In this document: positions 37,631-49,505 of the stretch, piece by piece
How positions within the stretch are numbered: the stretch's first letter is position 1
How the letters are laid out: every line of letters begins with the position of its first letter
Assembly (NCBI GenBank): GCA_946699065.1
Contig: CAMPDV010000105.1
Span: 1-64,000 of the forward strand
From: Loxodes magnus
Taxonomy: Eukaryota; Ciliophora; Karyorelictea; Loxodida; Loxodidae
Direction of reading: 5' to 3'
Length of the DNA: 64,000 nucleotides
Translations under genes and position numbers: made by a program
Notes under the pieces: model-generated
What the model was told of the DNA's origin: nothing
What the model saw: only the letters and a program-made list of their open reading frames with translations
Databases searched by the model: none

Positions 37631-37959
37631 GAAAATTGATCTTAGAATCAAGATTTTTCATAAAAAACTGCTCAGAAGAATAAAAGAAATCATTGAGTGA
37701 AAAGATATGTTTGAAAAAGAACTTCTATTTTAAAAAAGTGAAATTAAATCAACACATTAGCTGTAAAAAAATTTAGAATAAAATTTAATAAAAGAGTAGA
37801 AAAGTTGAGAGAGAGCTCCAAAATTCAAAGCTTTTTTATTACTATAAATAATATAGTATAGATATTTTTAGTAAATTTAAATTTAAATTAAATTTTTCTT
37901 TTATTTAAAATAAAAATGTTTAGAAAACTTAATTTCATATTAAAATTTCTCTTCTTAAT

Positions 37960-38920
37960 AATTTTTTAGAGGAATAGTTAATTAATTTCAACTAAAAAAG
38001 TTTTTGGACCGGAAACTCCTTTCCGATTGCACGACCCGACGCTCTCTTTTTATGGAATAACGGGAATATCCTGTTGTGCTCTAGGCACAGCTTCTAGGGA
38101 GCTCCATCACTATGAGCAGCCAGGCTTCAAGCCCTACCAAGAGCGGATAATCTCAAAGACAGTGTTCCCTTCAGAAAATGACTCTGACCAGGGACTTTCT
38201 CAGCGACAGGAAAGGAACTTGTTCCTAGCCATAAAACCAGAAAGTGTTGTCACGAAGGTCATTCTCAACTCCCACTATTTTTTCACTATTAGAGGAGTAG
38301 TTAGTTTACTAAAAGAAAAAAAGATAATAAGAAACCAATAGAAAACTTGAAATAACAGAAGAAATAGAATAGAATCTCCTCGCCTAAGAAAGCAACCTTA
38401 ACATATACTCAAATATTTAATAAGGCCAGAGCCAAACTTAAATTAAAAATAGAAGCAAAAAAGAACTGGGTAGTAAGATAGAAAAATAGAAAAAAATCAG
38501 CTAAATTTTATCGCTAAATAAAACAAAAAGCAAACGATTCATGATAATTAAGAAAGAAAAAACTCATGATTTAAACCTGAACGAAAAAGAAAATATTTTA
38601 TTACTGTAACTTTCGAAGCATCTTTTGAAAATATGATAGAAGATTCAAAACTTTAAATAAGATTACTGAAACTACTAGAAGAAATCAAAAAAAAGGAAGA
38701 GACATTATAAATTAAAACTAACAAGAGAAAAAGAAAAATTATACTGCAATAAATTCGGAAACATATAAAGATAAAAGAAACCAAGCTTTATCTAAACGAA
38801 ATAATAGATCAGGGATTATATGAATAACTAGGAGATTAATTTTAGAAAATTACGAATTTTTTTTATGTAGTCCCTATATCAATCTAGAGACTGCTGGGAA
38901 AAATGTAGAAATACTTCTAA
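37960..38920 (+). pseudogene. GC-rich leader and ORF of unknown element, left copy
   Basis: A GC-richer leader (GGACCGGAAACTCC at about 38,006, then CGACCCGACGCTC) precedes an ATG at 38,111 (MSSQASSP). Here one base is missing relative to the right copy (CAAGCCC versus CAAGTCCC), so this start goes out of frame. The downstream frame (VFPSENDSDQGLSQRQERN) is shared with the right copy and stays open, Lys/Gln-rich, past 38,900 with few TGA. No domain recognised. The leader-plus-ORF layout suggests the 5' end of a retroelement. The standard-code ORF here starts at a TTG and is not convincing. Confidence 0.45.
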
Positions 38921-39355
38921 GAACTTCAAATATATAATCTTTTATTAATTTAAATGAAACATTTTATGCTAAATTAAATAACAAAAGGCATCAAACATAG
39001 ATTATTTAAATTTTTCTTCTCAGGGTATATTTTCAGAAAAAATTATGTAACTCCTTTTAAAAAAAAGGCTGAAAATATTAGACATTTTTGAATGTAAATT
39101 ATACTACTTCTATTTTATAAAAGCATCCAATTAAATTTAAATTTTTAAACATATCTTAAAGATATATAACTGATTTCAAATTTCATTTTTTATTTAAATT
39201 TAAATAAAATTAATTAAATTAGTATAGAATTACTCAATCTTTATTCTTTATATTCTTCAAATCCTTTAAATACAATCTAAAATATTGTTGGGCTTTATTA
39301 TAAGAGCTTTTGCTTAAAACAAGTAAAATTTTCTAAATTATTATTTTATATAAAA
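38921..39355. other. AT-rich spacer
   Basis: No recognised feature; part of the duplicated block. Confidence 0.5.
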
Positions 39356-39356
39356 T

Positions 39357-39765
39357 AGATGTCAGCGGCGGTCAGGAGAACTAGTAGGCAATCTGGTGCA
39401 GTGTATATTGCATTACGAGTAATCTCGCACTAGATGCCATCACGGGAAAGGATGGAAAAACTTGGAAGAGATAGCCTAACTTACCTGAGGGTTCTCACTA
39501 GCAGTATGAAAGTTTGACTGAAGGGCCTTCTGATTAATGACTTAATAACTAATTCTAATCTCGACCTTATTCAAGAAGACTGGAGCTTTTGATTCTAGAT
39601 TCGAGAATAATCTTCAATAATTAAATTCCACATTTGGAGAAGCTGAAATGACTCATTGGAATATTAGAATTTTAACAAGAAACATGAGAACATTTTTCTT
39701 AATATTAAATATTAATATTGAAAGAGCTGCGAGCCAATGAGGCGCTTCACACTCTATAATCATTT
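39357..39765 (+). mobile_element. SINE-1 copy f
   Basis: Near-consensus copy: AGATGTCAGCGGCGGTCAGG, AACTAGTAGGCAATCTGGTG, ACGAGTAATCTCGCACTAG, GGGTTCTCACTAGCAGTATG, then CTGGAGC, CCACATTTGGAGAAGC and the tail AAAGAGCTGCGAGCC, GAGGCGCTTCACACTCTA, TAATC. Good reference for family length (about 405 bp). Confidence 0.9.
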
Positions 39766-39769
39766 TTAT

Positions 39770-40070
39770 CTATTTATTTATCTTAAATATTTTGATTGAG
39801 CCAAAATTATTTTTTGAACATATACTTTCTTTAAAGGTTTTTATTTATTCAGATCAAACTAGTAAAAAATGTTGAATTTTACCGCAGTGATAACTTCACC
39901 TAAAAAGTTATAAGTATTTAAAAACCTATTTGCTTTTAAAATAATAAAGAACTAAAGTAAAAATAAATATATTTATTTTCATTAAATTAATTCAAATTTT
40001 GAAATTATTATATTTTAAAAAGTAAATAAATAAATTAACGAAGTACCACCATTATGTGAATCGCCAATGT
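39770..40070. other. AT-rich spacer
   Basis: No recognised feature. Confidence 0.45.
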
Positions 40071-40074
40071 TAAT

Positions 40075-40572
40075 AAAAGAAGCTAAATTGTACTATTCGT
40101 AATAGTCTAGAATGATTCTAGCTTCACTTAGTCTATTCGATTTGCATTTTCTTGATTTATTTTTCTTTGTTGGATTAAATTTTCTTCTATTCTACAATTT
40201 AAGAATCAAAATTGATTTCTTTTCTAAATTCTTGTAGTTCTTTAAGAAGGGAGTAGAGGATTACCTAATCTTAAGCTAAATGAGTCAGTCGAGATAAATT
40301 CTTCTAAATAAAAGATATAGTTGGTCACAATCATGTTTTTAGTTATTTTTCCACTCCTGTCTAGACTAGCGAAATGTGAAAACAGGAAGACTATGAGGCC
40401 TGACCTTTAGTTCATTAATCAGTTTTGGTACCGCAAGAGAGAACCTGAAAAAGAAAGGCTTATCTCTCCAAAAGCACATTTTTTCTTATCTGTGGTGGCA
40501 TCTATTATGAGAGTATTTTTAGTCTACATTGCACTGGATTACCTATTCGATTGGTTAGGGCACATTGTCTAT
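40075..40572 (-). mobile_element. SINE-1-like element, diverged, minus strand
   Basis: Reading the minus strand from about 40,565: AATAGGTAATCCAGTGCAATG, ATAGATGCCACCACAG, GAGATAAGCC and CAGGTTCTCTCTTGCGGTACC follow the SINE-1 order. The minus-strand 3' end reads AATGGTGGTACTTCGTTAA and then ATTTATTTATTTAC, comparable to the family tail. It is the only copy found in this orientation apart from its duplicate at 58.6-59.1 kb. Confidence 0.6.
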
Positions 40573-40574
40573 TT

Positions 40575-42515
40575 TTAAGTTATTACAATATTTTTTTATG
40601 TATTTCAATAATTTTCATGATGAAGATCCAACTTAATTTAGTTCCAATCATTATATTGATCATATTAAAAAATTTAAAGTTATTTTTAACAAAACTATAA
40701 AATAATTTCTCATCAAATCAAATTTTTAAATAAAAAATATATAAAAATATGGACTAATAATGAAAATAAGCAAGGAAATAAACTAATTAATTTTTGAATC
40801 ATTTAAATCGATCAGTAAAATACTATTTAAACCAATTATGTTGAAATGTACATTTTGAATATTATTAAAAAGCTATTGGAAGAAATTAAAAACTACACCT
40901 ATATAGAATTTTCATAAGAATTGTATTTACTTTAATTCTAATTTTTATAAATAGCAACATTTTATTTATAAAAATTTTTATAATAAAAAGCTATCAATAA
41001 AAATATAAGAATATTTCAGAATCTTTTTTAATTAATAACATTTTAACATTTAGCTATTATTATCTTTTTAAAAGAAAATCAAAAATTAAAATAATTTATA
41101 AAATTAATCAAATATTTTCAATAAGAAAATTTAATATATTATAAGTTATCATCTTAAGCCAAATATATAATAAATCAAATATAAATACATTATTTCTTAG
41201 TTTTTATCGTCAAGAAAATTGTATATTTCTTTACTGTAAATCTTTATATTTATATATTATAGTTACAATACAAACTACATTTTTATTGATAATTATAAAT
41301 CAACAATTATCATATAAACAAAAAAAAGAACTATTATATTAATTATATGCATATTTTGCTATAAAAAAATCAATGTAAAAGCAAAATAAAATTTTATTAA
41401 CCAAAAGAATTATTTATTCAAAAAAGGTAATATATTTTTAGGATTTATTTTAAATTATTCTTTTTATTGAATTGTATTTAATTATTTCTATTTATTTCTT
41501 TTTGATTTGTCATAAGATTATTAATCTGTTTAAAAATATGTTTAAAAAGAATGAATATTTTAAGTAATTATCGAAAGACATAGTATAAATTTATGAATTT
41601 TTAGTTTGCTTTAAAATTTTGTAATTTATATCAATAATTATTCTTTAGAATACATCTTTTTATTTCAATAACATTCCTTTTAATTTTTTTAATTTGATCT
41701 TCATGAAATTTTAATATTTTATTAAAAATTTAAATAAAATCTACTATAATTTTTTTATTTAGAGAATAAATATTATTTGATTAAAGGAAAGATAAATTTT
41801 AATATTGTAAAATTATTAAAAAATTGATTAAAAAAATGGAGAAAAAGCAGGTACTAAAAATCAACAGTCAATATTTTCTTTTTGTTGTAAAAACTTTAAA
41901 TTAATTTAAGTTTTTTGTAAATTTCTAATTTTGTATTTAAAAGAATGAAAACATGCAACTTCTAAAAAATGCTATGCTTAAAAAGAAATTAAAAATTTTT
42001 AAATATTCATCATTGTTATATGGAGTTTTACTCGAGAATTGGTTTTCTTCAGTATTCTTAGCAGCAATAGGAAATATTAATGAGAAAAAATGAAATCAAA
42101 AAAGACACAAAGTAAAGATTAAACAGGAAGGAAAAAAAAGTTATATAATATTTTTATTATATATTTTGCTATTTTAAAATTAATTTTTATTTTTTAATAA
42201 AATATTATCTCATTACACTAAGTTTTTAATATATTTTAGCAAGATTTTATTTATTTCATTTTTATTTAATTAAAAATATGCAGCTTAGTCTGGAACAATA
42301 ATTCCCTAAGGAAACTACGATTTTTCATTCTTCTATGATTTTCACAACTTTATTATCGGAATAAAGTTTTAGTTCTTTTGTCAATTTCAAAATTATTTCT
42401 CTTCTCTGACACATAAATCTTATTAAATAATTTGAAAACTTTTGAAAAATTACGGAGAATTATTTTTCCATAAAAAACCATAATATGCTGAAAAGAAAAG
42501 AAAACAAGAAGCAAC
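40575..42515. other. AT-rich spacer, nothing recognised
   Basis: About 1.9 kb of A/T-dominated DNA inside the duplicated block. No supported gene; both copies are nearly identical here although no coding constraint is visible. Confidence 0.55.
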
Positions 42516-42519
42516 AAAT

Positions 42520-42750
42520 TTATAATGTTAATGATTAACTTTTAATATTTGAGGATAGCTAAGCTCTCGCCATTTTGCTTTTTTTTGGAAGTGCATTTTA
42601 CTAACATAAACAGGATATTTTGCTGATAAATTTCTGCAAACAGAATTTTCTATGATTATAGAATGTCTACTTCATAATCTTAGACTTCAAGGTCCTACCA
42701 TGTCTGAACATTCTTTCATGTTTTCCCTTCAAGATCTTAATCTAATCATT
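42520..42750 (+). repeat. interspersed repeat R3, copy 2 (diverged)
   Basis: Contains AATGATTAACTTTTAATATTTGAGGA, a diverged CATTTTGCTTTTTTTTG section and GGATATTTTGCTG in the order of the 27.0-kb member. Lies just upstream of SINE-1 copy g. Confidence 0.5.
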
Positions 42751-42829
42751 GATCTCTTTAAAATTAGAATAATCATATAATTTAAAATTGTACTTCGGTT
42801 ATTCTTTTTATTATAGATATATATAAAAT

Positions 42830-43231
42830 GGATGTCGGCCGCGTCAGCCAAACTAGTAGGTAATCCAGTGCAGTGTAAGCTGCATTGCGAATAAACTTGC
42901 ACTAGATCCATCACAGAAAGGGTGAATAACTTCAGAAGAAACAAGCCTAACTTGTCAAAGGGTTCTCGCTATTAGTATGAATGTTTGACTGATGCGCTGT
43001 TAATAGCTTAACTACTAATTCTTATTGGATTTAATTCAATAAGACTGAAGTATTTGGTTCAATATTCGAGAATAATCTTTAATAAGCAAATTCCCCATTT
43101 GGATAAATTGATGTGACTCATTGAACGGCTAGAATGATAATAAGAAATATGAGAACAGTTTTTTTAATGCTAATATAATATTGAAATATCTGCTCTCCAA
43201 CTAGGTGCTAAACGAAGAATAATGATTTATA
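42830..43231 (+). mobile_element. SINE-1 copy g
   Basis: Head GGATGTCGGCCGCGTCAGCC, AACTAGTAGGTAATCCAGTG, TTGCGAATAAACTTGCACTAG, GGGTTCTCGCTATTAGTATG; second half with CCCCATTTGGATAAATTG; 3' end degraded (CAACTAGGTGCTAAACG). The standard-code ORF on the opposite strand is a shadow. Confidence 0.85.
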
Positions 43232-43324
43232 TAAGGTAATGATAACTATTTAAAATGTAAAAATTGAATTATCTTCTTAGATTTAATGGATAAATAAATA
43301 AATATTTATAATAAATAAATAAAT

Positions 43325-46300
43325 AAATTTGATTTTAGAATGCGCAGCTCTTTCCATACTTCACTATATATCCGTTTCTTCAAGTAAGCCTTCAGGTAAT
43401 AGAAATTCTTCTCCTATTAATTATATATTTTCGTCATTTTCCTCTACAATATCTCTAGTTCTTCTGTCTTCTATCTATCTACGCTTTATTAAATCTTTAT
43501 TGCAAGTTTCCTTTAATTTTTTCTTACATATCTTGCTAATTTTAGTTCCTAATTATTTTCCTCTTAGTCAAAATTTTATAAAATATAAAAATTATCCTTT
43601 TTTGCTCTATAGTATTTTCCTATTTATTTTTTCGTTCTATTTTCTTTTCTATGTATCTTTTTTTCTAGCATATATTGATATAATATTTTATTATCAAATC
43701 AGCTTTAGCTCTTTTTTACTCTTCTTAAGTTCTAATGAATTTCTCGAATTTGGCCGTTCCTCATGTTATATAAAATAGTTTTCTTCCTTATCTCTCTACT
43801 CCTACTGCTCTTAGATTTCAAATATATATTCATCTTCCTTCTTTGTATTTTACACTTTTTTATGATATATCTCATTTCTATTGCATCTTTGCAAAAAGAG
43901 CATTTGACTTTTCACAACTAGATGTCTTTCTTTTAAGCAATCCTAGTTCCCATTAAATCTCGTTCTTATTCTAAATATGTGGCATATTTTCTTTTTATCT
44001 GTTTTTTATTGTATCTCAGATAGTTTGGTGGGCCTATTAAATATAAATCAAATAATGTTTTACTATACTGTAATATTGTTATCTTTTACTCCATTCTTTT
44101 TCTTCTTCTACGTATACTCTATATTATCAAATTGCCCGATTAATGTTTTTCTTTCCTTTTTAATTAATATTGCCATCGTCTATAAATATATCTTTGCCCT
44201 CAATTTTTAATTCTTATTTTATTGAAGTGTAATATTATTTAAATATAAAGTTCTATTTTTTACTTAGGTCGAACGTAAATCAGTAAGTTGTTTTTCCTTA
44301 GTTACCTACTATTCTGCCTCTTAATCTCAACGTTTTCTGTCATTGTTAATGTTTAAATTTAATAAATTATAGTTTATGTTCTAACATCTCATTATGCCTT
44401 AAAAATGGACATCTATGATTGTACGACAATATCTTCTCAATATTTTTTCTAATCGTTCCATCATTTATTTTCCTAACGAATTATTTGCAATACGAAATAT
44501 TTCTATTCCATAGCTGAAAACTGAGCTTATGAAAGTTCTTATCATTATTCCTGCATTATATGGTGTTGATTCCTTATTCATTGTTATTTTTCCCATTATT
44601 CATGTTTACATCTTTTATGATGCTTCTAGTCTATTCTCCATGTGTTTTCAAAACTGATGTTCTCTTCTATTATATGGCTTAGGTACTAAAAGGTTGTTAC
44701 TCTTTCAATCCTTAAATTTTCCACCTCTATAGTATTCCAATATTTTCTCAGTTACTATATCTACTGCTTTTCATAGCATTCATTCATTTTTATTGTAATT
44801 TCCAATTTATATTTTTCTGCTCATAAAAAATATATGGAAGGATTCAAAAGAGGTTTCTACACCACTTACAAAAAGTTGGAGAGGAAGCCTGAATCCAATC
44901 TAGGCCAGTCGTCTTTTTTTTAACCTTAGCTTTCTTCTTAATCTTAACAATCTGGGATTCAAGCAGAAGAAATTTTTGAAAGCGACTCACGGTATAAGTC
45001 CTACATTGGAGGAAAAGCCAAGAAAGCAGATGAAATCTGCTCTTCACCAGCAGGTGTCAGAATTTAATCCTTCTGGCCAGACAGGCGTGGAGTAGCTCAT
45101 CAAAGTGGTACTGAACCTCCAGGTAGAGGTTAGGAAACTGAGAAAGGATAATGAGAAACATTTCTAAAATCAGAATAACTAATTCTAAAATTAGTTTCAG
45201 TAACAACTGATTTGAGTAACAGACTGGAAAAATTAGAAAAGAAGTTAGACGAACAAAGGGGAGATCCAATGATGATTGAAGAGACCATCATGAAGACTAA
45301 GGTTAAACCACAAAAAGTAGTGAAGAATTGTTACTACTGCAATTCGACAAAACATTTGTGATGATGCTGCAAGAAATTCCAAAATTTCAAGACGTAATAT
45401 TTGAATAAATAAAGAAGAATACAAGCACAGCAAAGGAAGAAAAAAAATTAAGTAGAGACAAATCAGAGAGAAATTATACTTAAAAAATTAAGTTTGATCT
45501 ACAAGAGAAAATCTGATTAGAAATGAAGATAGACCTGGAAATGACTGAGCATTAGGAGAAGAGAGGAAGAGAGATTTTTAAAACTTTATTTTTATACCGG
45601 AGCAATCTGGCGTCCAGCATGAAGAGGTGGAAATCCTCAATAATTGCTAAACTTAATTTGTCCTATTTTTTTTCTTGCTCATGAGGTTAAATTTTCGATT
45701 ATTTCCTCTAATTATTCCCATTAACTTATTAATTCTAGGTCATTTGCATATGCAAATATCCTGCTTATTTTTTTATGTATACCCCTTAGTTTTTATAGTT
45801 TATCATAATTTCCAGTTATTAATCTTCCAAACTATGGAGAAATCTTGCTATTATCAAGTTAAACAGTCTCGGCGACATTATGCTTCCCCTTTATATGTCT
45901 CGAATGCCTTTGCTATTTAATCATTGATTTTCAGTTTAATCTCTTCTTCACAATAGAAGTTTGCTAGAAGTTTAATTATCTATTTCGATATTTTTAGATA
46001 ATTTAGGATTTATCATATATCTTTCCTTTGTACCGAGTCATAAGCTTCTTAATATCAACAAATATCACAAAAGCATCTTTTTATTCTGAATTCATCATTT
46101 CTACACTGTTCTTAGATTGAAGATTTATAATGCGCATGATTTACCTTTTTTGAAACCATATTAGTATTCGCTTTCATATTATATTTCACTAGGTCTTTAT
46201 AATAAAAATTAATTTTAGTAGCTCCAAACTTTAATAGATTCAGTAAAACTTGTACTTATATAACACAAAATTATACTTATTTATCCTTTTAATTTTTTTA

Positions 46301-46560
46301 AGTTCATTTCGTCAATTTTCTTCTATTTTGAAATTATTTCTTCATCGTAACATTTATCTTCTTGTCATATTTGGAATTATATTCTTTAAATACCCACCGC
46401 GATCCATTATAACTTGACTTGCAAGAACCTTCCAAAATTCCTTTTTACTTCTTGGAATATCTATACAAATAGATAGACATTTATTCAAGCCAAAATTTGG
46501 ACATAAGAAACTTAAAGAGTTAAAAAACGTCTCCTTCATGAAATTCTTTTAGTTTCTCAA
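43325..46560 (-). mobile_element. LINE relic on minus strand, split by an ORF1-like insertion
   Basis: Minus-strand blocks in order: QYGFKKGKSCALQIFNLR (about 46,170), FVDIQEAYDSVQRKDI (46,070, with a frame change), SPRLFNLIIA (45,890), FAYANDLELIS (about 45,755; second catalytic Asp of YADD is Asn), then, beyond the insertion, TTFQYLSHIIEEN (44,690), SSVFSYGIEIFRIANN (44,510) and a C-terminal CSFCKDAIEMRYIIKKC (43,900). The histidine of that Cys/His motif is Tyr. The 3' end near 43,330 reads AAAGAGCTGCGCATTCTAAA, ATC and AAATTTATTTATTT, the same terminal sequence as the SINE tails. Frame changes and YAND make it inactive. Plus-strand ORFs of 149 and 77 codons here are antisense shadows. Confidence 0.8.
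44826..45600 (+). pseudogene. ORF1-like CCHC unit inserted in the minus-strand LINE
   Basis: ATG 44,834 gives MEGFKRGFYTTYKKLERKPE; a shifted frame continues with TLEEKPRKQMKSALHQQ and the coiled coil GVEQLIKVVLNLQVEVRKL. A later frame has a perfect zinc knuckle at 45,329-45,370, CYYCNSTKHLWWCC, whose two Trp are TGA TGA. Only about ten bases of leader precede the ATG, and the unit ends near 45,600 where LINE sequence resumes, so its whole length is about 770 bp with no reverse transcriptase. Several frameshifts. Inserted in the opposite direction to the LINE. Confidence 0.75.
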
Positions 46561-46771
46561 GCTAATCAACTTGAGTAGGAGAAAGAGTTAATTTCATTCG
46601 AGAGAATTATAGTTAAAAGAAATAAAAAGAAAAATTTAAAATAGTCAAAATTAATTTAAATGCTTAATTAATCTTAATTAAAATATATAATTTTTCTATA
46701 AAATAAATAAACTATTTTTTGCAAATTTTTTCTGTTTTTAAGATATTATAATTATATTTAAAAAATTTAAA
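46561..46771. other. AT-rich spacer
   Basis: Upstream of RING-kelch copy 2; no specific motif. Confidence 0.4.
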
Positions 46772-48417
46772 ATGCAAGGAAGAAATGAATGCAGCAAATG
46801 CGGAAGTTTGTTTGATTTAGCTTCTAAAAAGCCATTAAGGTTAAAATGAAAACATACCATGTGCTAGTAATGTGCTGTTTAAATTGAGAATTAATTTAAT
46901 AAAATTTAATGTCCATGATGTCAAGTTCCAAACGAAAAAAGCGTTTTAAGTACTGAAATTGCTATTGAGCTCTTAATTAACTAAAATGAACAGATAGAAC
47001 TTAATAAATGTGAAAAACATAAATCATATGAAAAAACTCTCTTTTGCTAAAATGATAAAGAAACTCTTTGTCCTTCTTGTGCATTTCTAGAAAAAAACAT
47101 TAAGGACATAAAATTATTGAAATCAGCGAAAAATTAGAAAGTTTGAAATAAAAGGAAATTAAAAATACTGATTCATTATTTGAACAACTTATTAAATTAA
47201 ACGGAAAATAAATAGAAACTTTAAAATAATAATAGGAAAAACTATAATAAGAAATATAAGAAAAAATAAATTAAATCAATGAAGTTACCAGCAAGTTAAT
47301 AGAATAAATTAATAAAATTAGATAAATTAGAATTGAGAAAATAGAAAATGAAAGTAAAATTCATTTAAATTGATATAAAGAATAAATAGAAAAAGTAGAA
47401 AATATATAAGAATTGCTAAAAAGAGTAAGGCCATAGAACAGAGAAAATATAACCGAACTATTAGATTTTATAGGTAAAATAGAAGGATTATAAAAGTAAG
47501 TAAAAGAAATAGAAGGAAGAAACGTAAAAGTATAAATAGAAGAAGGATAAATTTAAAATATAATAAGTTCTATATAAAATATAATGCAAGTATAAATAAG
47601 ACATGAATAAGAATCTATTTATATTTAAAATGAAAGTTAAAAATAAGAGATAAAAATAATAATTACAATCTGTTTCAATTCTAAAACAAAAAGAAATTAT
47701 GAAATAGTAAGTAATGAATTTAGTGAAGAAGAAATAAATATTCCTTAAATTTACAACAATTGAACTTAAGTAGAATAAATAAACGATTAGAAATTAATAA
47801 TATCAGGTGGTTATTGAGGAAATAAAGATTATACAATTTATGAAAACGGAGTTATATAGACTTTATAAATGTTAAATCCAAGAAGATGTCATAGAACAAT
47901 AACTGTAAAAAATAATAATTTCATAATATCAGGATGTTAAAGCGATAAAGGTGTAAAAGAATGTGAAGTATACAATTTTTAAAGTAAATAGTTTACTAAA
48001 ATACAAGATATTATACTTGGAGTAGAAGGGTTTGGAGGATGTAATGTAGATTAAGTGATATAAGTTTTTGGGGGAAACAGCGATGAAAATTATGTTGATA
48101 AGATATAATTATATAATATAGATAGGAATGAGTGAAAAGTTCTTGAAAATATGTAACTTCCTGCGAAAAATTGCATAAGTGCAGTTTATTTAATAAATCT
48201 AACTAAAAATCTTGTTTGATTGAACAATAGTAATAGCAAGATGGATACTTACATATATGATATAAAATTTTAAAAACATGGAGACTAGTTTCCTGGTAGT
48301 TTCTATACATATACCTAGCCTTAAGTTGCATAAAATTAAGTTTATTAATATGATTATAATACGATCTTATATAAATATGATTTAACTATTGGAAAGTGGG
48401 AAAAGCAAGGATCTTGA
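46772..48417 (+). pseudogene. RING / B-box / coiled-coil / kelch-like gene, copy 2, frameshifted
   Basis: ATG 46,772 gives MQGRNECSKCGSLFD, with Gln-2 written CAA where copies 1, 3 and 4 have TAA. RING cysteines are present, though TGA-encoded Trp replaces the third cysteine (LKWKHTMC). Inside the B-box an A7 run (about 47,092) carries two extra A relative to copy 4 (A5), shifting the frame after CAFLEK. The rest (coiled coil, ISGG, FGG, NEW, KWEKQG) is intact in the new frame to TGA at 48,415. The total length is off by exactly that shift. Either a pseudogene or a homopolymer sequencing error. Confidence 0.8.
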
Positions 48418-49285
48418 TTTAAATCATTTAAAATTAATTTTTAATTTAAGACTCAAATATTAAAATATTCTCAGGAAAAAATTTATATAAAAATAAAATT
48501 ATTATTTTAGGTTAATATTTTAAATAAAATAAAAAATTTAGAGCTTTATATCTTATTTGATACCCTATATTTTTTTATTTTACTGTTTTATGTTGATATA
48601 CAAATAAATTAAAACTACTATAATCTTATTTATCTTAAATTTTTTTCTAGTACTAACTGCTTTAACTTAAAATTAATTCCTCTTTACTAAAAAATACATT
48701 TTTATTTAATTTAGATCTTTTAATTTTTTCAATTTCTCATCTAATAAATATTTATATAAATTTTATTTAATTCATGATTGCTTATTTTTGATGTAATAAA
48801 AAAATGATTTTTATAAAAAAATTTCAAATTTAATTTAAATCTAAAATATTATATGAAGTGGCTAATGCGAATGAAAATCCAACCATCTACCTATTCATAC
48901 TTACTAACCGGGCAGAAAGGTCTATATATAAGAGAAATGAAATGAAGGAAAAGTTTTTAAGCACTTTAAGCTTTTTAATTCCTATTTGCCTAAATAAACT
49001 GCTGAAAATTGCTAACATAAGTGGATACCTTCTTGTCAAAATAAATCCAAATAATTCAATTTATAAGTTTGAAAAGTTTCGTAAGTCAACATATAAAAAT
49101 GTGTAGATATCTTACTAAAAGATAGTTCGTTTTAATTTGCAATAATTAAGATGTTATTATGACATATTACAGATTTAAAAAATAAAATTTTTTATAAAAG
49201 AAACGATTATAAAATAAAATAATTAAAATACTTTATAGAAAGATATTTACTTTTTAACAATTAAACATCTTCTGAGTTTTATTTT
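48418..49285. other. 3' flank of copy 2 and AT-rich spacer
   Basis: The first few hundred bases weakly match the 3' flanks of the other copies. A 82-codon standard-code ORF at 48,858 begins at GTG and has no support. No other feature. Confidence 0.45.
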
Positions 49286-49289
49286 GCTA

Positions 49290-49505
49290 AAGGAAACTTT
49301 TAATATCAGAATATTAGTTATGAGTTTTTAATCATGGCTTCTACCAAAAATAAGAAAATATATAGAAAATGTATAACAGAACATCCTCATTTATCCATAA
49401 AGAGACCGATCGGAGAAAGCAGTATGATTAAGAGTATAGCTCACTCAAACATTAAAAGTTAATAATTATTTTTCTAAAATTAGCTAATGCTACATATATT
49501 TGTTA
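49290..49505 (-). repeat. interspersed repeat R3, copy 3
   Basis: Minus-strand reading ATGTAGCATTAGCTAATTT, TAATTATTAACTTTTAATG, CTTAATCATACTGCTTTCTC, CGATCGG and AATGAGGATGTTCTG matches the 27.0-kb copy in order. Confidence 0.65.

Larger units (their letters stand above)
37630..45468. repeat. large segmental duplication, left copy
   Basis: From AGAAAATTGATC at 37,630 this block matches 56,164-64,000 nearly base for base (offset 18,534 falling to 18,532 through small indels), with scattered substitutions. The match continues to the right edge of the window, so its true end is unknown. It contains two SINE-1 copies on +, one on -, repeat R3, a GC-rich ORF start, and a split minus-strand LINE. 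All of these are present in both copies, so they predate the duplication. Confidence 0.95.

Noticed and set aside
43329..44210. Two plus-strand ORFs (149 and 77 codons), also present at 61.86 and 62.51 kb
   Set aside because: They are antisense to the minus-strand LINE, whose reverse transcriptase and Cys/His motifs read on the other strand. Near-identity of the duplicates reflects the recent duplication, not selection.
44844..45433. Three minus-strand ORFs of 62-70 codons
   Set aside because: Shadows of the plus-strand ORF1-like unit with its coiled coil and CCHC knuckle.
48858..49106. 82-codon ORF starting at GTG
   Set aside because: No conserved relative in the window, non-ATG start, and such open stretches are expected by chance in this AT-rich DNA.
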